The translations under genes were made by a program, and so were the position numbers. Positions 43,877 through 48,280 of a stretch of 48,280 bases of DNA are shown in pieces. The stretch lies in NCBI RefSeq assembly GCF_000264995.1, contig NW_006767448.1:557856-606135 (forward strand), given 5' to 3'. Below the pieces are notes generated by a model that was not told the DNA's origin, made no database searches, and was given only the letters and a program-made list of their open reading frames with translations. This DNA is from Punctularia strigosozonata HHB-11173 SS5 (Eukaryota; Basidiomycota; Agaricomycetes; Corticiales; Punctulariaceae). Position 1 is the stretch's first letter. Each line of letters opens with the position of its first letter.

Positions 43877-44793
43877 ATTGTAGACAGGTTAGACCCAGGT
43901 ATACCACTGAGCGCGTACAGTGGCAGATCTAGATGGTCCGAGGGACGAACCCTACTCTCGGGTTCACGCGCATTGCGGTCCTGCAGTCTCGCGCAGAGAG
44001 CACGCAGAGAGGTCCACCGTGAGGTGTGGGTGAAGCGTCTCAGCTTGGGCGCAGGCCGGGTGCGAGCGCGACGGCTCGCCCCCGGCCTACTCGGTCGGAT
44101 CTCTCTCAGTGTGTTCAGTGTGCTTCGGGAGTGTTGTACTCTACTCTCTATTGTAATCCCGGTTGTGAATCTAAACACTGTGCTCCTAAAAACCACGGAA
44201 AGTATGTCTATGATGACAGGGAGTGGAGGGCGGGACGAAAAAAACGACGAAGGAGCTCGACCCCCTCGTCGCCCTCGAAAGCGGAAGCAAGGGAGCCAGC
44301 GAGGCGACCTCCTCCGCCCAAGAACTGGCACCGCCACTCGTGGCCTCCGCTCCGGTGCGCCCCCTCCATCTTGTCCCTGCTTTCCATGTATTGCTGCCAA
44401 TCCTCTTGACCACGGGCGCTCAGTAATGAGATGGATCCTGCACTTCCGATGGCACCCCAGCTCGGACTAAAAGATGGATTTGGCGGGGCGATGGTCGGTG
44501 CCGCGATTCTTGGCTATGGACGTCCTTTGTGCAGGTAGCTCATGAAGCAGTCCCACTGGCATTACACTTTTTCGGGAAAGCACTATGAGAGCGCCTATCT
44601 CATTGCGTATCCCTCATAGGTGATTCTATACCATTGGTAACAGGTGTCAAGTAAAGCAGTGACGGGACTGAAAAAATGATGTGGCGCGAACGGAACAATC
44701 AACAATCCAGCATGGCGTGCCACACGGGGAAGGAAACTTATTTAAGGCCCAAGGGACGATACCATCTCCACCTGCCTCTCTTTTACCATCACG
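43877..44793. other. Noncoding region between divergent genes
   Basis: No supported gene. It holds the divergent promoters of the hydrolase and the first F-box-like gene. Overlapping frames of 120-220 codons at 43741-44470 are Arg/Pro-rich translations of GC-rich DNA, with no domain. Confidence 0.45.
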
Positions 44794-46095
44794 ATGTCGA
44801 TGTACACACCATGTCTCCCCCAGGAGATGTGGGACTACATCATCGACCTCGTTCCGGAGTCCCTCGACAACAGGTCAAGTCAAGTCACGCTCCTCGCCCT
44901 TTGTCTCACCTGCAGGGCGTTCAAGACCCGCAGCCAGCAGAATCTCTATCGAGCCCCCTGTGTCTTCACCCCTGCCGTTTGCGCCTGGCTCGGAGGAACC
45001 TTCGGCACCTTTCCGACACTTTCTAGGTGTCTTACGAACCTGGCCATTGATGGGCGCCGATGGCCGACAAGCACCGTCGATGATATATTCGGCAAAATCT
45101 CTCTCAACTTGCCTCATGTTATGAAGACCTGCCGGAATATCCAACGACTCACGATCCACAACTTCTCCATCAAACAAAGCTGTGGCTATGATCTCTTCCC
45201 CTACCCAATAGATTGTGAACCGTGCCCATCGCTTCAAGAGCTCATAGTCCAGAACTGTGACTTTGGGGACTACTATGACCTCGTGGCCTTGTTCTGTGCG
45301 GCGCCCTCGCTCCATTCTTTGACCATGACAGATGTGCGTGTAGCCACATGCAGCAGATTCGCGCCCATGAAGCTTAACGGCGCGGAGATGGGCATCTACG
45401 ACGTTTATCTATCCGACAGCATCACTTCATTCATATACCACAACCCCTCGCCCTCAAATCACCCTTGCCTCGACCGACATATAATCCTTTCGAGCGCTCC
45501 TTGTGCGCACCGCCTCACGGCCTCTGTGATTTCTGTCGAAGACCGTCAATTCCTTGAGGACCTCGCATATTTCGGATATACTGAGGATATCACTCTCTCA
45601 GTGAGCCGCAGGCTCCAGGGCTATTGTGAGTATCATCTTCTCATCATCTAACGCTCTCTGACCGTAGCCCTGCGCGCCGCCTACGGTCTGTCTTCTTCAG
45701 ACAATTTCAAGTCACCTCTTCGTATAGGATCGCTACTATCGCTCGCCTTGAAAGAGCTCCCGTTCGATGTTCCATTCCAAGGTCCTTTAGGAGCGAAGTG
45801 CGCGAGTGAAGTCATCCTTCATCTCAGCTCTCGAGTGCTGCGAAGCATCACGCTGTGCGTCCCCGACGAACCGGGTACTAACACCGGAGATCTTTGGCCC
45901 GGGTTCAACTGGACTGCGGTGGACAGGGTGCTGGCTTCCAAACACTTTCCGGAGCTGATGGAAGTTGTGGTACGCCGGGGAAGCAACATCGTGACCCTCA
46001 GCGTGGTTCGTTCCGGCATCAGGAAGGACGACGAAGAATTGGTGACAGAAGTCCAACGACGGTTGCCCAAGTTATCTCAGAGGTTTGGGCAATGA
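44794..46095 (+). CDS. F-box-like protein 1
   Basis: Two exons, 44794-45625 and 45668-46095, joined in phase 1, encode 419 residues. The N-terminus CLPQEMWDYIIDLVPESLDN followed by LLALCLTCRAFKTRSQQNLY is the F-box-like pattern widespread in Agaricomycetes. F-box proteins usually bring targets to SCF ubiquitin ligases through Skp1. The rest resembles the degenerate leucine-rich substrate-binding part seen in these families (NIQRLTIHNFSI, SLQELIVQNCDF, SLHSLTMTDVRV). The second exon adds a further 142 residues, including VLRSITLCVP and HFPELMEVVVRRG. Gene 46741-47679 is a tandem paralog. The 42-bp intron is short but has good donor and acceptor. Confidence 0.82.
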
Positions 46096-46740
46096 TCTCG
46101 TCTTGTTCTTCTGACTGGGCAATGCATGTTATACTGTCACGAATATTATATACGCACATTTTCCTCGTCATGGCTGCACGTTATTCAGAGACAGCGACCC
46201 TTTTTCGGGGTTCGCGGGTTTACGTAACTGTGAATCTGCTCTCCGCCCTTGCCAGCGATGACTGCGCATCATTTCAAGCTTTCAATATTAGTGTACGAAA
46301 TAAATCGCTTTCAGCCACTGCCGTATCGAGTTGCATGTCCAGCCGGATCTTCTCTGCAGCATTTGGGCGCTCGACTGCTTGTTGAACATGCAAATGAGAT
46401 GACACGCATAGTGCAACTTCCTTCGGGCTGCGTCGGAGGCAGGGATAACTTCTCCACATCCATACGAGAACATAAGTGAGCACGATCATTTTCAGCTATA
46501 TGCCCTCATCACTGATGTGGATCTGCTAGTGGTGGACGCGATGTGGCTCTCTGTGAAAATTGCAGTTGCTTTAGGCCACACCTGCACACCGGTGGCTTGG
46601 TTTGGGGGCCACCCCAGCGGACCTTGCTGTTCGAGCACAGTTCCCAAATTGTGCTCACACGAAACGAGTACAAATAAGCCAACGCCCGGTCGGATAATCG
46701 CCACTGTTCTCGTCCTTGCGCATCTTCCGGGACTGAGACC
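46096..46740. other. Noncoding region between the F-box-like genes
   Basis: No supported gene; 3' flank of the first and promoter of the second. Confidence 0.45.
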
Positions 46741-47679
46741 ATGTTGCGACGCTCGCCTCGACTTCCCCCGGAGATGATGGATCACGTTATCGACTTCGTA
46801 CCGGAGTACCCGGACAATCAATCCAGTCAAGCTACGCTGCTCGCTCTCTGTCTCAGTTGCAAGGCTACCAAGCCACGCAGCGAGAGGAACCTCTTTAGGG
46901 CTCCCTACATCTCTTCTTCTACCGCCTGCTACTATTTTCAGAAGAAACTCACCGAGATCCCTGCCCGTCGCGAACGTGTTGAAAGCCTCGTAGTCAATGG
47001 GCGAACCTGGCTGGCTGCTTTACATATATCTGTGTCGGAGCCTCGTGGAAACACGAACTTCCACGTGCTACCAGACGTATTGCGCGCATGCCCAAACCTC
47101 AAGCACCTCACGATCTCCAATTTCTCCGATGGGCACGGATATAGCCTGCTGGAGTTTGCACGAACACAAAGAGAACACTCGGCGTTGCGATCGCTGACGG
47201 TCGAGAACTGCGAATTTCAAGAGTACAAAGACATCGAAGCCCTGTTGTGTCGCGTTCCCTCGCTCCGCTCCTTGACCATGAAGGACATAACGGTCTGTCA
47301 GCCTGTGGAAGCAGGTCTCCGCGCGGCCCAATCTCTCATCAAAGCACCTTTGATTCTACACGACCTGACCTTTCACGAAACGCGGGTCGCAGAACACTCC
47401 GATCGCTCCGTCTACGACCCCCGTTGTCACCCCCTTCACCGCTGGCTTATGGTACTCACCGCCGCTCACGCGGAACAAGTCGACGTATCGGTCATGTTCC
47501 TCGATGATCACATCTTCCTCGGCATCCTCCCTCCGTACGAAGACATGAAGGCGCTTTCTCTTTCATTCGGGCACAGGCTCCGCTGTCCCGCACCCTTTTT
47601 GCAAAAGGTGCAGAAACATGTTGTTGCACACGTGCCTGACTTCAGCTTTGGAATTTCCCACGAGACAAGACATGCGTGA
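46741..47679 (+). CDS. F-box-like protein 2, shortened tandem paralog
   Basis: A single open frame of 312 residues. RLPPEMMDHVIDFVPEYPDN and LLALCLSCKATKPRSERNLF align with the F-box-like start of the gene at 44794, and ENCEFQEYKDIEALLCRVPS aligns with QNCDFGDYYDLVALFCAAPS. The pair is therefore a tandem duplication. After ALSLSFGHRL (ITLSVSRRL in the paralog) this copy reads on into about 30 unrelated residues and stops, without the second exon of its neighbour. Loss of the 3' exon, or read-through of a lost splice site, is likely. It may still be functional, since the F-box and leucine-rich part are kept. Confidence 0.75.
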   Translation: MLRRSPRLPPEMMDHVIDFVPEYPDNQSSQATLLALCLSCKATKPRSERNLFRAPYISSSTACYYFQKKLTEIPARRERVESLVVNGRTWLAALHISVSEPRGNTNFHVLPDVLRACPNLKHLTISNFSDGHGYSLLEFARTQREHSALRSLTVENCEFQEYKDIEALLCRVPSLRSLTMKDITVCQPVEAGLRAAQSLIKAPLILHDLTFHETRVAEHSDRSVYDPRCHPLHRWLMVLTAAHAEQVDVSVMFLDDHIFLGILPPYEDMKALSLSFGHRLRCPAPFLQKVQKHVVAHVPDFSFGISHETRHA

Positions 47680-47736
47680 GAGCTGCGCTGAGGGAAGCGC
47701 AAAGTCAGAAAAATTATTCGTTCAACCTGCACCACC

Positions 47737-48280
47737 ATGTTCGGATATCTCATCGCAGCTGCTCGCCACGTCGTCAACGCTCTTTACCCTGCCTATGTGC
47801 AGGAGGATGAGAATCACGTTCGTCACTCCCTGCCACTCGCCATCAAGTATACACGCGAGACCGTGACCACTGTCCAGGTTCGCGGTAGCGAACACGTTGA
47901 ATACACTATGCGTCAATTCGAGCCGCCTGCCTATGATGGCCACATCTTCGACACCGATTCCCTTCGCATCCCTCCAAACGAGGAGACCTGTCTGTTTTGG
48001 ATGACAGAACATCCGCTTCCGCACGCACACTTCAAGCTTGGGGACATCTTTCAGTTACAGCTATACGACGGGCCCAACCAGATCACAGCAGACGTGCATT
48101 TCCAGCGAGCCATCTACAACAATGTCGACGATGTGATTGTCATCCTTGCTACTCTAGCTCCTCCCGCTTCACTCCGCCGAGGTCACACCAAGCTTTTCCG
48201 ATACTTCGCCTACGAGCACTACGCCATGCTCTCTATGGTTCTCAAGAGTGAAGGTCTCCCACTCGCCGAAGATCCATGGC
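47737..48280 (+). CDS. Unknown protein, 5' part only, runs off the window
   Basis: From the ATG at 47737 (context accaccATG) the frame stays open for 181 codons to the edge of the window. The sequence starts MFGYLIAAARHVVNALYPAY, with FQRAIYNNVDDVIVILATLA later. It has the composition of a globular protein with no signal peptide beyond a mildly hydrophobic start. I do not recognise the family. It lies about 60 bp after the stop of F-box-like protein 2, on the same strand. Confidence 0.65.
   Translation, partial: MFGYLIAAARHVVNALYPAYVQEDENHVRHSLPLAIKYTRETVTTVQVRGSEHVEYTMRQFEPPAYDGHIFDTDSLRIPPNEETCLFWMTEHPLPHAHFKLGDIFQLQLYDGPNQITADVHFQRAIYNNVDDVIVILATLAPPASLRRGHTKLFRYFAYEHYAMLSMVLKSEGLPLAEDPW

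Noticed and set aside
43741-44470. Overlapping frames of 120-220 codons on both strands upstream of the hydrolase
   Set aside because: Compositionally Arg/Pro/Ser-rich with no domain, no splice structure and mutual overlap; best explained by GC-rich DNA.
1-48280. CRISPR arrays, tRNA or rRNA genes, LTR retrotransposons, prokaryotic operons
   Set aside because: I looked for regular short repeats, cloverleaf-like motifs, reverse-transcriptase motifs and Shine-Dalgarno-spaced gene runs and saw none; a covariance-model scan for tRNA would be decisive.

Overview
This window looks like genomic DNA from a filamentous basidiomycete, probably a mushroom-forming Agaricomycete. The evidence is intron structure and gene content. 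Almost every gene is cut by many 50-120 bp introns with GTRNGT-type donors and CTAAY-like branch points. The content (CHAT-TPR protein, F-box-like proteins, TKL-like kinase, VPS62-like and S33 secreted/membrane proteins) is typical of that group. There are no operons, CRISPR arrays or phage genes, and I saw no tRNA or rRNA gene. I rebuilt gene models by hand by joining open frames at splice sites that keep phase, so they differ from single-ORF calls; exon coordinates are given per gene.

Layout. Two multi-copy families dominate 0.6-36 kb. Family A lies on the plus strand: A1 (629-4569), A2 (24400-25426), A3 (25912-28584, broken and split by an assembly gap) and A4 (33648-36106). Members share a roughly 97-residue N-terminal module encoded by two exons (about 222 nt and 68 nt), a low-complexity Ser/Pro/Thr linker, a basic nuclear-localisation-like motif just after a conserved phase-1 intron, and, in A1 and A4, a long coiled coil ending in a conserved SPFIVPAL-like tail. 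I do not recognise the module as a described domain. Family Z is a run of six C2H2-like zinc-finger genes or relics, all on the minus strand, between A1 and A2: Z1 (pseudogene), Z2, Z3, Z4 (pseudogene), Z5 and Z6. Z1 copies Z2 and Z4 copies Z3, with related upstream flanks.

Between A3 and A4 sits a complete six-exon gene for a TPR-CHAT protein with both catalytic residues. After A4 come an inverted kinase-tail relic, an intact seven-exon TKL-like kinase, a MITE, a small secreted-protein candidate, a VPS62-like secreted protein, a nine-exon S33/TAP-type alpha/beta hydrolase on the minus strand, two tandem F-box-like genes and a gene running off the right edge.

Interpretation. The first 36 kb behaves like a fast-turnover accessory region: tandem duplication, truncated copies, nonsense-ridden relics and TA-flanked inverted-repeat elements. 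Family A with its possible nuclear coiled coils, the zinc-finger array and the CHAT protease-like gene could be related to self/non-self recognition or genome conflict, but only the co-location and the duplication pattern are seen; any shared function is inference. The right 12 kb is more ordinary.
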